Positions 11,668-22,600 of a stretch of DNA of 64,000 nucleotides are shown here, one piece after another (position 1 is the first letter of the stretch; the number at the start of each line of letters is the position of its first letter). The stretch spans positions 124,001 through 188,000 of the forward strand of contig CP126207.1 of the NCBI GenBank assembly GCA_030272155.1, written 5' to 3'. The stretch comes from Tetradesmus obliquus (Eukaryota > Chlorophyta > Chlorophyceae > Sphaeropleales > Scenedesmaceae). The position numbers and the translations under genes were made by a program. The notes under the pieces are model-generated. The model saw nothing but the letters and a program-made list of their open reading frames with translations, was not told the origin of the DNA and did not search any database.

Positions 11668-11849
11668 CAACGGTGGTCCTGGGCGCATCCCTGGCTGTAG
11701 TTGCAATTGCAGTGCTTGGGGTATCAGCAAGTGTGCTGCCCTCTCACTTGCCGGTACCACCAGAGGTGCATTATGCTACAGCACTGGCAACAACCCCACT
11801 GGGGCAAGCAGTGACAGCTTTGTTACTAGTTACAGCTCCTGATCAATAG
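11668..11849 (+). CDS. Possible terminal exon of a small hydrophobic protein (unrecognised)
   Basis: After an acceptor-like TTTCCTGCAG the frame reads ~60 residues to TAG at 11847, starting with a strongly hydrophobic, membrane-spanning-like segment (VVLGASLAVVAIAVLGVSAS) and ending LLLVTAPDQ. A possible upstream start (ATG AAC TCG CAA AAT ACA) at about 11626 would need a 24-bp intron, too short for normal splicing, so the 5' part is not resolved. It may be a separate small gene before SBP2 or a chance frame. Confidence 0.3.
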
Positions 11850-11976
11850 TAACACGGGATTCTGTTGAGGCTATGCTCTCCACAGAGTGATCACAGAAGC
11901 ACACTTGTGCTGCAACTTGCTTGAAGCACAGCATAGGGTGTAGCTGCTTGCCCCTGCTGAGCTGAAGGCGCTGCAG

Positions 11977-13434
11977 GCAAACGCTTGCTGCTGCACAAGA
12001 TGTTCCCACCAATGCTGCTGCTGTTGCTGCTGCTGCAGGAGGCCAGGGCAGTGCAGCAGCGCTGCACCATGGCAGTGCAGCCCCTGCTGCTGCTGCTGCT
12101 GCTGCTGCACCGGAAGCTTCAGCACCTCTGCTGCTGCTACTACTGCAGCAGGCTCCTCGCTTGGACGCTGAAGCCGGAGACTGTCGGAGCAGCAAGCCAG
12201 TACGGCGGCCAACCCTGTGCATGGTGAGAGGTGCCCGGCTGTGGCAAGGAGCTGGCTGGTGAGGGTGCATACAGCAGGCGCAACTCAGTCCTGCACACTT
12301 ATCTATAAATCATGCTGGTGTTTTGCATGTGCTGTGCGTAGGTGCCAGGCTGTGGCAAGGACTTGAGCAGTGAGGGCCCCTACAGCAGGAAGAAGGCCTG
12401 CTGCCAATACAAGCCATCACCATCTGTTCTTTCTCAAAGGCGACCTCTGTGTACCTTCAAACACATTGCAGGTGCCCGGCTGTGGCAAGGACTTGAGCAG
12501 TGAGGGCCCCTACAGCAGGGGCAACCACTACCACCAACAGGAAGCCTTTGACGGGTTGGTTGAACAGTGTATGCTTTTGTACATTCTGCAGGTGCCGGGA
12601 TGTGGCAGGGAGCTAGCAAACGCAGGCGCCTATAGCAGGAAGAAGGCCAGCTGTCAACAAAATGCGATTACGTTGCTTAACTGTATGTATTCTTTTTCAG
12701 CTCTTGCAGGTGCCTGGCTGTGGCAAGGAGCTGGGCAGTGAGGGGGTTTGTGTTATGTGACCTGTGTGTTGTGCTTGAACCTCTGTGTGTGTTTGCATTT
12801 GAACACTTTGCAGGTGCCAGGCTGTGGCAAGGACTTGAGCAGTGAGGGTCCCTACAGCAGGAAGAAGTCCTGCTGCCAGCAGCACCTGAGGGCATCACTG
12901 GTGAAGCTGGAGGGACTGCCCTGCAGGTGTGTCCCTGTAACACATTTCAACATGTTATAACATGTCATTATGGCAGTTGCATCTCAAACATGTAATATTT
13001 CATGCTACGATTGTGATGAAATGTTGATACAAGTATGTAACAGATATGATGTTGTACAAGTATGTGACAAACAACACACCAGTGGTGAAGCTGGAGGGAC
13101 TGCTCTGCAGGTGTGTGCCTGTAACATGCTGATAACAAATTATTCAAAGCATAAATTGTTACATAACACAGCCTTTGAAGAAGAACACTTCAGGGCATCG
13201 GTGGTAAAGCTGAACGGTCTGCCCTGCAGGTGTGTGTAACTTGTTATGAACTGTCAATTTTAAACATGAATTTTGTTACTTCGCCAAACACGGCTGTTGC
13301 TTTCATTATGAAATAACATGCATATCCTCGTATTCACCTTCATCAGACTATTGTGCCTCAACAACACACCAGAGCACTGAGCACATGTAAGCGGCAGTTC
13401 CTGAAAGCACATGTCCACTTCCTGCAGCACAGAT

Positions 13435-13471
<37 letters not shown>

Positions 13472-13669
13472 AGGTTCTGCCAGCAGTGCGGCAAGTTCCA
13501 GCCCATCAGCAGCTGCTGTAACAACACGCCAGTGTCTGCTATCCTGCGTCTGCTGCTGCTGTTGTCCTGCTGCTACTGCTGCTGCCGCCACAGATTCTGC
13601 CAGCAGTGCGGTAAGTTCCAGCCCCTCAGCTGCTTCTCTAAGAACACGCCACTGTCTGCTGTCATGCGT

Positions 13670-13730
<61 letters not shown>

Positions 13731-13805
13731 AGGTTCTGCCAGCAGTGCGGCAAGTTCCAGCCCCTGGCCTGCTTTGAGGTGGCACGCCACTATCTGCTGT
13801 CCTGT

Positions 13806-13852
<47 letters not shown>

Positions 13853-13853
13853 G

Positions 13854-13900
<47 letters not shown>

Positions 13901-14614
13901 AGGTTCTGCCAGCAGTGCGGCAAGTTCCAGCCCCTGAGCTGCTTTGAGGGGGCACGCCACAGCTGCAGGGCGTCACTGGACAAGCGCCGAACACAGCCGG
14001 TCAGAAGGAAACCACGGCCCAAAGTAGCAGCAGCAGCAGCAGTAGCAGCAGCAGCAGCTACAGCTGAGGCAGCGGCATTGCCTGGTAGCAGCAGCAGCGG
14101 AGGGCAGCTGGTCAGACGAAGCCCTCGGCAAAAAGGAGCAGCAGCGGCAGCAGCAGCTAATACAGCTGCAGCTGAGGCAGCGACAAGTTCCGGCAGCAGC
14201 AGCGGCGGCAGCGACGTTAGTGACGCGGCGCTAGCAGCAGCTGAGCAACAGGGTGGCGTGGATGCGGCAGGCTTTGACGGCAACAGCAGCAGCGCAGAAC
14301 AGCAGCAGCAGCAGCAGCAGCATGTGTCAGTACCTGTGCCTCCTGTGCTGTTGCAGCGGCCGAGTATGCAGCAGCCAGCTGCTGTGTGTAAGGCTCTTCC
14401 TGCTACCCCAGGAGGCTGTAACACTCACACAGCAAGGGCTGCTCCACCACTACCAGCAGCAGCAGTAGCAGCAGCAGCAGCAGAAGCAGCAGCAGAAGCA
14501 GCAGATGGCCTCTCTCTATTCGCCGGTGCTGCAGCACAAGCTGCAGCAGATGCAGAAGAACATGTATTGCTGCAGCGGCAAAGGTATTGGGCAGTTGGCG
14601 CAACTGCAGCAACC

Positions 14615-14649
<35 letters not shown>

Positions 14650-14889
14650 TGCTGCTGTTGTGAGCCCCTCGGATGCCCTGAACAATGCGGACAGCCCACA
14701 TAGCAGCACAGACGAGACACGGCAGCAGCAGCAGCAGCAGCAACTGCTAGAGCGGCGGCAGCAGCTGCAGCAATGGCAGCAGCTAGAGAAGCTGAGGCTG
14801 CAGCGAGTGCGGCAGCAGCAGCGGAGGAAGCAGCAGCAGCAGCAGCATGGCAACTTGCTGCAGGAGCTGCAGCAACTGCAACGAGGTCT

Positions 14890-14934
<45 letters not shown>

Positions 14935-15763
14935 CCAGCAGCACCAACAACAGCAACAGGTGTTGCATGATGTCAATGAGCAAGAGCAGCAGCAGTGGCA
15001 GGAGTGGCAGCAGCAGTGGCAGCAGGCGCAGCAGCTTCAGGACATGCTGCTGTCACTGCAGCAGCAGCTGCTGCAGCAGCGCCGCAGGCTACTGCAGCAG
15101 CAGCTGGCAGCACTGCAAGCCTCGCCAGCTGCTGCTGCTGCTGCTGCTGCAGCGCTTCAACTGCCGGAAAGCCTGCAGGTGCAACCTCCTGCTGCGCCAG
15201 TTGCTGCTGCTGCTGTGGATGCCTCTCTGCAAAGCGTTACCGTGCAAGCCTCAGCTGCTGATGTGGTGACAGCAGATCAGCGCCGGACTGAAGGCTTGCA
15301 GGCCTTGGCAGCAGCAGCCGCAGCAGTAGGTGCAGCTTCACCCGCTGCTGCTGCTGCCTGTACAGCAGGGGCTGAGGAGCACGACTTTCAGCTTGATGCC
15401 ATCTTGCAAGTTCTGCGGCCAGCAGTACTGCCACCACCAGCAGCAGCAGCAGCGACAAGTGCAGTGGCAGCTAAGCCACATCACAGATCTGTAGTTGAGT
15501 GCCCAGCAGCTGCTGCTACTGCCACTGCGGTTGATAGCCGGTTGCTCCCCTCAGCGGAGCAGCTAGCGTGCCTGCTGCGAGCAATGGTGGCGGCAGCTCG
15601 GCAGCCGGCAACAGCTGTTACAAAACAATTAGAAACACAAACACGGACAGCAGCGGGTGCTTCGGAGCCAGGGCAAGCTGCAGCCGCAGCTGTTGCAGCT
15701 GCAGCAGCGTTGCTGAAGCGGTCTGCAGAGGCAGCTGCTGGTTCCTCAGCTCAACGCTGCTAG
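11977..15763 (+). CDS. SBP-box transcription factor, paralogue 2
   Basis: Second SBP-family DNA-binding protein. Supported exons: an Ala-rich exon ending at 12223 (opens after the stop at 11963; acceptors at 11976 or 12038, true 5' end unresolved), 12814-12926 (113 bp, the same length as in paralogue 1) and 13903-15763. Phases agree. Finger 1 is C-x4-C-x16-C-x2-H with the first Cys in the upstream exon (L-C-M | V-P-G-C-G-K-D-L). Finger 2 is FCQQCGKFQPLSCFEGARHSC; as in paralogue 1 the third ligand is Gln instead of His. A basic tail (DKRRTQPVRRKPRPK) follows. The rest is Ala/Gln-rich with coiled-coil-like Gln/Leu segments and a conserved C-terminal patch (LLPSAEQLACLLRAM, then LLKRSAEA). It converges with BMS1. 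The intervening introns are full of partial exon copies, so automatic models may pick wrong exons. Confidence 0.83.
12231..12760 (+). repeat. Five upstream partial copies of the SBP2 finger-1 exon
   Basis: Copies of the exon start (GTGCCCGGCTGTGGCAAGGA-like) lie at about 12231, 12342, 12472, 12591 and 12710. The last three, at least, are preceded by an acceptor-like TTGCAG or CTGCAG. They encode V-P-G-C-G-(K/R)-(D/E)-L and lose homology after 30-70 bp. Only the sixth copy (12814) runs through to finger 2, so the others look like intronic echoes. Confidence 0.88.
13077..13235 (+). repeat. Two downstream partial copies of the SBP2 finger-1 exon end
   Basis: About 13077-13111 and 13172-13231 repeat the exon end GTGAAGCTG(G/A)A(G/C)GG(A/T)CTGC and the donor TGCAG|GTGTGT. 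They are the donor-side counterpart of the upstream echoes. Confidence 0.85.
13443..13902 (+). repeat. Three partial copies of the SBP2 finger-2 exon, with CTG tracts
   Basis: Copies begin at about 13472, 13591 and 13733 before the real exon at 13903. Each opens with (G/A)TTCTGCCAGCAGTGCGG and encodes CQQCGKFQP before decaying. Long CTG runs precede most acceptors (13437-13471, 13670-13731, 13855-13901), standing where a polypyrimidine tract would be. Confidence 0.88.
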
Positions 15764-16210
15764 CAGCAGCACCAGTAGCGGCAACAGTGGTGCCTGTAGC
15801 TGACTGGTGTGTGACGTGAGCTAACCACTGTGCTGAGTGAAGGATAAAGATTATGGATTTTGTTTGAACGTCTTCGTTCATGGTCCGCGGGTGGTTATTT
15901 GGTTGCCGGGGTTTTGCGTTAAGTTTATACAGTCCACCTTCCGGTCTTGGGGCTGCTTGATCAGTTTATGCTATGAAGCTCTGGACTGTTCAAAGGAAGG
16001 TGCACGTGCTGTGGCGTTTGATTGCAATGTGTCACTAAGGCAGTCAGCACAACCACCCATGGATCTTCATGATCATAGTGTTACAAGGCAACGCCGTTTT
16101 CTGTAGTTCATCTGAGAGAGTGTGCTTGTGTACAGGATTGCAGTGAGCACACTTTGCAAAAGCACATTGCAACATGCTGCTTAGTTCACGGTTTGATGGC
16201 TGCAGGGGCA
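15764..16210. other. Convergent 3' intergenic region, SBP2/BMS1
   Basis: Unique sequence without CAG runs. No polyadenylation signal is obvious for SBP2, and no exon was found. Confidence 0.4.
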
Positions 16211-16214
16211 GCCC

Positions 16215-16316
16215 CGCGTCACGCCACTAGGGAATGTGTCACCCGATCAAGTGTCGCCAGACGAGGTGTCACCCATTCAGGTGTCACTAGGCTAGGAGTC
16301 ACCAGTTCCCTGAACT
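16215..16316 (-). repeat. GTGACACC minisatellite at the BMS1 3' end
   Basis: Read on the minus strand, units such as CTGGTGACTCC, CTAGTGACACCTGAA, GGGTGACACCTCGTCT and GGCGACACTTGATC follow each other. The same array type, with the same order ACTGGTGAC(A/T)CCTAGCCTAGTG, occurs on the plus strand at 41985-42275 after the ACT gene. Confidence 0.85.
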
Positions 16317-16333
16317 ATTGAATATTAATTATG

Positions 16334-16338
16334 TTACA
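16334..16338 (-). terminator. Candidate TGTAA polyadenylation signal for BMS1
   Basis: AGTGTAACAT on the minus strand, about 230 bp beyond the BMS1 stop. TGTAA is the usual green-algal signal. It lies between the terminal-exon echo and the minisatellite. Confidence 0.4.
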
Positions 16339-16386
16339 CTTCAAACCAAAGCCATGCCGTTATCAGCCCCGCGCTGCCGCCAAGTT

Positions 16387-16409
<23 letters not shown>

Positions 16410-16423
<14 letters not shown>

Positions 16424-16510
16424 CAACCCTGAACATGCTGCTGACTGCCTCTCACTGCCGCTCCTGCCGCCGCTGCTTCGTCGCTGCCACGGCCACAAAA
16501 CTGCTGCCGC
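16410..16510 (-). repeat. Echo of the BMS1 terminal exon
   Basis: Downstream of the real stop, a copy of the last exon reads [17 protein letters not shown] and a stop, matching [16 protein letters not shown] of the real exon. It is followed by another CTG-rich segment. Confidence 0.8.
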
Positions 16511-16565
16511 TTTGCAAGCCAAATGCAGCACTACTTGCAGCAGCAGCAGCAGCAGCAGTAGGGCT

Positions 16566-17516
16566 TTACTGCCGCTCCTGCCGCCGCTGCTTCTTTGCCG
16601 CCATTGCCGCAAACTTGCCGCCGCCGCCCTCACTGGCCATGGCGGCGCGCTTTGCCGCCTTGCCTGCCGCGACGTGGCGCTGCTTGCGCTCCTCCTTGTT
16701 GTGCCTGCGGTTTCAAAATAGGGAACAGATTGTGACCCAGTTGTGAGCTTATGGCATAGGATATTGCTTTGAGGTCGTTTGATGATCAAAAAATTGGCTG
16801 CCTTGCCTGCCGCAACGTGGCGCTGCTTGCGCTTTAACCACAAGAGGCCCAAAGGGCTCCTGAAGCACAGGTGCTAAAACACCCCAAAGGGCTCCTGAAG
16901 CACAGGTGCTGATGTTGCTGTGTATATACAACAGTAACAAATGTAACATGTTGATATCATCAGTCATTCACTTGCGCGTTCTGCCAGTTTCTTGGCGTGT
17001 GCCGCCTTCAATCTATAACACCCTCAAGGAGCGGCAGCCACACTAAAGGGAAATCAGGCCAGCCAAAAAGAAGACATTAAAAGCAACAAACCAACAACAA
17101 CAAAACAGGAACATGTCGCACACTTGCCGCGCCACTGCGCCTCCTTTGCAACCTTCTTGGTGTGAGACTCATGCATACAAATCCTTGAGCACAGCTTACA
17201 AACTGACACCAAAAAATAAAACAGTAGCAGTAACAGAAGTTACAAGAACTAACATTTCGCTTACCTTTCGCACCACTCCGCCTTCTTTGCAACCTTCTGT
17301 GCGTGCGCCTCCCACCACCACACCCCAAGGAGCATCCAAACTAGAGCCACAAACAACACGCACAATGCATGTAACGGTAGCAACAAAAGTAACAAAGTAT
17401 CGTGTTCCTCACTTGTCGCGCCACTCTGTCTCCTTGGCGACCTTCTTTGCGTGTGCCTCCCTGCGGCGCGCCGACTGCTGGTGGCGCTTCTCAGCCTTGG
17501 CGTTCCTGCAGACCAT

Positions 17517-17552
<36 letters not shown>

Positions 17553-17637
17553 GTAAATAAATGTTTGGTAATAATTGCCACAATGAAGAGGAGCTGCTGA
17601 TTGCTGGTGGCGCTTCTCCGCCTTGGCGTGTCTGCAA

Positions 17638-17675
<38 letters not shown>

Positions 17676-17780
17676 TAAATAAATGTTTGGTAATGATTGC
17701 CACAATGAAGAGGAGCTGCTGATTGCTGGTGGCGCTTCTCCGCCTTGGCGTGTCTGGGAAAAGCAGCAGCAGCAGCAGCT

Positions 17781-17818
<38 letters not shown>

Positions 17819-17902
17819 TAAATAAATGTTTGGTAATGATTGCCACAATGAAGAGGAGCTGCTGATTGCTGGTGGCGCTTCTCCGCCTTGGCGTGTCTGG
17901 GA

Positions 17903-17952
<50 letters not shown>

Positions 17953-18036
17953 TAAATAAATGTTTGGTAATGATTGCCACAATGAAGAGGAGCTGCTGAT
18001 TGCTGGTGGCGCTTCTCCGCCTTGGCGTGTCTGCAA

Positions 18037-18080
<44 letters not shown>

Positions 18081-19635
18081 TAAATATATGTTTGGTAATG
18101 ATTGCCACAATGAAGAGGAGCTGCTGATTGCTGGTGGCGCTTCTCCGCCTTGGCTTCCTGCCAGGCCGCGGCAGCTGCAGCAGCAGCAGCAGCAGGAACA
18201 TATGTTTAATTACAAGGAGTGACACCATAAAGAGAAGCTGCTGACTGCTGGAGGCATTCCTGTAGTCCAGCACCATCATCATTTTCTGTTTCCTGTGGAG
18301 ATTGGCAGGCGTCGAATGAAGCTGACACACCAAACCCAACAGCAGGTCATGTGCATCTGGGGACTCATCACGCGAAAAGCAACCGCAGTACAACAAGCGA
18401 TCTTCAGCGGGCATTTTATCGCTGCAGTAGCAGTTGCATCGATGTCTGACAGTGTCGACCTGGTCAGCGATTGACTAGGGTTTGTAGCAGCCGCGCCGCA
18501 CCTGATGGCATTGAGCTGCTGCAGCAGCGTGGCCTTCTTCTTCTCGTCCTTGTCCAGCACCACATGCAGAACTCAAATTTCATAGTACTTCAAAAGACTT
18601 CAATTTTTGAATCTCAAAAAAATACAAACTGCCGCACCTGATGGCGTTGAGCTGCTGCAGCAGCGTGGCTGCTTTCTTCTCGTCCTTGTCCAGCACCACA
18701 GGCAGGATTCAATTTTTTTAGTACTTAAAAATAATTTTTGAACCTCGGAGAAATACAAAATGCCGCACCTGATGGCGTTGAGCTGCTGCAGCAGCGTGGC
18801 TGCTTTCTTCTCGTCCTTGTCCAGCACCACAGGCAGGATTCAAATTTTTTAGTACTTTGAAATAATCTTTTGAACCTCAGAGAAATACAAAATGCCGCAC
18901 CTGATGGCGTTGAGCTGCTGCAGCAGTGTGGCTGCCTTCTTCTCATCCTTGTCCAGCACCACGGCGCGCTTCTGCTCCAGGGTCTTGCGCTTGCGCGGCG
19001 CCTCCTGCAGGGTTAAACAATGGCAGCAGCAGCAGCAGCAGCAATAGGGTTTGGTGAGACCATGAACTGGTGGATGGTGTACACTTTCCATGCCTGTCGA
19101 GCACCACAGCAGGCTTCCGCTCCAGCATAACACGCTCACCACTTTGGGTTCGGTTCTGAACGGCAGCGCCGCCTGCAGCTTGGCCGGAACTTTGAGCGTG
19201 TTTAAACAAACACTCGGTGGGCCCGCTCAATCGGCTTGTACAGGAAAAAGCAACATAAAAAGTAACATAAAAAGTAACAACAATATAACACACTCAACCA
19301 CTTTGAGTTCGGTTCTGAACGGCAGCGCCGCCTGCAGCTTGGCCGGAACTTTGAGCGTGTTAAACACCAGGTGTGCCCGCTTGATGGGCTTGTACAGGAA
19401 AAAGTAACACTAAAAGTAACATAAAAAATAACAGCAAGATAACACACTCACCACTTTGGGCTTTGTTTTGAAGGGCAGCGCCGCCTGCAGCTTGGCAGGA
19501 ACCTTCAGTGGATTGAACACCCGCGGTGCACGCTCAATCGGCTTGTACAGCGAATCATTGTTGCGTGGGGCACCAATGCCAGCCTCCCTCCTCAATTCAG
19601 CTACTGTGCGCATGCCCACCCAGCCTGCCGGCTTC

Positions 19636-19667
<32 letters not shown>

Positions 19668-22600
19668 GTCGCTGTCGGCAGCAGGGTTGAGGCTGTGGTC
19701 GAGGCCGGCTGCTGCTGCTGCTGCTGCTGCAGCATGAGGGTTTAAGCCCCTGGGGTTCAGGTCTTTGTAGTACCCTAAGCCCTGGCCGCCCTTCTTGAAG
19801 ACAAACCCTGGCCGGCCGCCGGCAAAGGCGGCAGCAGGGACAAAGTCCGCGCCGCCTGCTGCTGCCGCTGCTGCTGCCACTGTAGCCGCCGCCGCCGCTG
19901 CTGCTTTACTGCTGCTCTCCACTGCTGCTGCTTCCTCTCCCTCCTGCTGCTGCTTGATGTGTCCCTTCCTGCTCACACCTGCTGTGTTGGCTGGTGCTAC
20001 AGCTGGTGCCAGCAGGTTTGTCATCGTGTTGTGCAGCTGAGGAACATCAACAGCCACCCATGCCCTCAGGAACACCATGTCACTCAGCAGCGGCTTGTCC
20101 TCAAAAGTGACACGCACGCCGCCATCAGGCACGCCCTGCACACCTGTAAGAGCATTGATTTTTTCAGCAGCAGCAGCAGCAGCGGCAGCACGATGTCACT
20201 CAGCAGCGGCTTGTCCTCAAAAGTGACGCGCACGCCGCCATCAGGCACGCCCTGCACACCTGTAAGAGCATTGATTTTTTCAGCAGCAGCAGCAGCAGCA
20301 GCAGCGGCAGCACGATGTCACTCAGCAGCGGCTTGTCCTCACAAGTGACGCGCACGCCGCCATCAGGCACGCCCTGCACACCTGCACTAACATGGAAACA
20401 TCGAAGCAGCGATACATACATTCAGCAACAGCAGCAGCATGTGCACGGTGTAACAACCCCCCTCCACTTCAAAACCATAGCCACCCTGCGCGCAGCGCCT
20501 TTTTCACAGTCCCCCTCATGCCGCTGACAGTCTGCATTGATGCGCCTTCAAAGCGGCTGGCCTCCAGCTGGCGGGCTGGTACCGTCAAGCGAGAAAAGAA
20601 CCAAACCCCAAAACTTGAAAGCACGCCTGCTGCACCACAAAGTCCAGATAAGTGAAAGACCAAATCAAGCTGCTGAAGCATAGAAACTGAACTCGAAATC
20701 CCACAAAAACACACCTGCCCGCAGCGCCTTTTTCACCGTGCCGCGAATGCCGCTGACAGTCTGCACAGATGCGCCTTCAAAGCGGCTGGCCTCCAGCTGG
20801 CTGTTGAACATGCCGCCCACAAACGCGCTGTGCTTGTGCACCTGCAGGGTTCAGGGTTCAGGGTTTACGCACGACACACAGCAGAAGCAGGGTTCAGTCT
20901 TGTTGTAATGCCCGATGCTTTTTTTGCTGGTTCAAGTGGGTGCACTGCGGCAGTGGTGGTTCTGCTGCAGCTGGAGGACACTGCGTACGAATATATTAAG
21001 ACGGTTACACAGTGTGCCTACTGCAGCTGCTACTCACATCTGTTGCTGCAAGCAATGGTAGTGCAGCTCTCAGTGAAGCTGCTGCCAGTGCCACTGCTGG
21101 TGCTGCTGCTGCTGCTGCTGCCGCTGCTGCTGCTGCTGCTGCTGCCGCTGCTGCTGCTGCTGCTGCTGTTACGCACAACTTCCCAAGTGAATGATTGGGT
21201 GGAGGCGCCGTGCAGACTCCGTGGCAGCCGCCCGCCGTGAACTTCACACTCACCTTGAGCGGAGTTCCCACCAGCTTGAGCTTCTTCACGATGCGAAGTT
21301 CCGCCTCCTGCTCCAGCACCACTGCAGTGGCGGCGATGCGCCAGCTGGCAGGGGGGGAGGGGCCCGCAGCAGACGCCTGAATGGCCACCACACCTGCATG
21401 TGCAAAATCAAGGCACGCATACGCACCACACAGCGTGCTTGATTGCCTTGCTCACACTGCTTTTGTGACAAAAAGAGTGTGAAAAGGGTTGATTTCAAGG
21501 TATCTTCTTGTGGTCTTCCACCTCCTGCTCCAGGAAAAAAAGGAAAAAAGAGGCAGTGGCGGCGATGCGCCAGCTGGCAGGGGGGGAGGGCCCGCAGCAG
21601 ACGCCTGAATGGCCACCACACCTTCAGGGAAGCAGAAAAACAATCTCATTTGGCACAAATGTATCGAAGCATGCTTTGGTATACAGATTTGACTGAATAA
21701 GTGACAAAAAGACAGAAAAAGAAACAATACCCGCTGTGCCTAGACCAGCTTCAGTAATACTTGTCTCTAGGCAAGATGCTGCAGACATGCCCCCGCATGT
21801 GTTGGCAACACCGGATGACATACACGTTCAGGGGTTTAACACTGAGCCCATGACCCTAAACCCTAATTCCTGGAACCACCGCTAAACCCCGCACCTGTGT
21901 TGGGGGGTGCCAGCGGCCCGTAGACAGCTGCCAGGCAGTGGCAGTGCTGCGGGGTGTACTTGAGCGCGCGCAGCCGCCGGTTGTGGTCCTCCAGCGCATA
22001 GACCGGGATGGACTGTTATATAACACATTTGCAATGTTATAACATTGTTACAAATGAAGGGCGGCAGCAGCAGCAGCAGCACGCTGAGTCAGTTGTGTTG
22101 GGTTGCATGTGCCGGCAGGGAATCTGCATGCCTTGTTGTGGTCCCCCAACACAAACACCGACGTTGACTGTTACGAAACACAATTGTGGTGGTGTAACAG
22201 TTTGATAAGGCAACAGCGCTGGCAGCAATAGCTTGGCGAATTGATCGTTAGCTGGCGTTGTTTGCATGCACAGGCAGCTTGACGACATGTCTGCAGTGGC
22301 TGCGCATGCTGCTGCACTGCCAACCAACCACACACTTGAATGAAGGCAGATCAAAAGCAGAACAGGCATTTGCTGGAGACATTTGCTGGAGGCAAAATGC
22401 GATTATTTTATCCATCTAGAAGCGCAGCAAACACAAATCTTAAATCACTGTGCACAATACAGAACAAACCCACCTGGAAGCGCCGCCAGCCCACCGACAG
22501 CAACAGCGGGTCGCATCATGTCAGCAGTTGAGACAGCTGCTGCACTGCTGACTGATCGCACAAGTTCATGAAGTCAGACACGCAGTCAGAGCACAACCGG

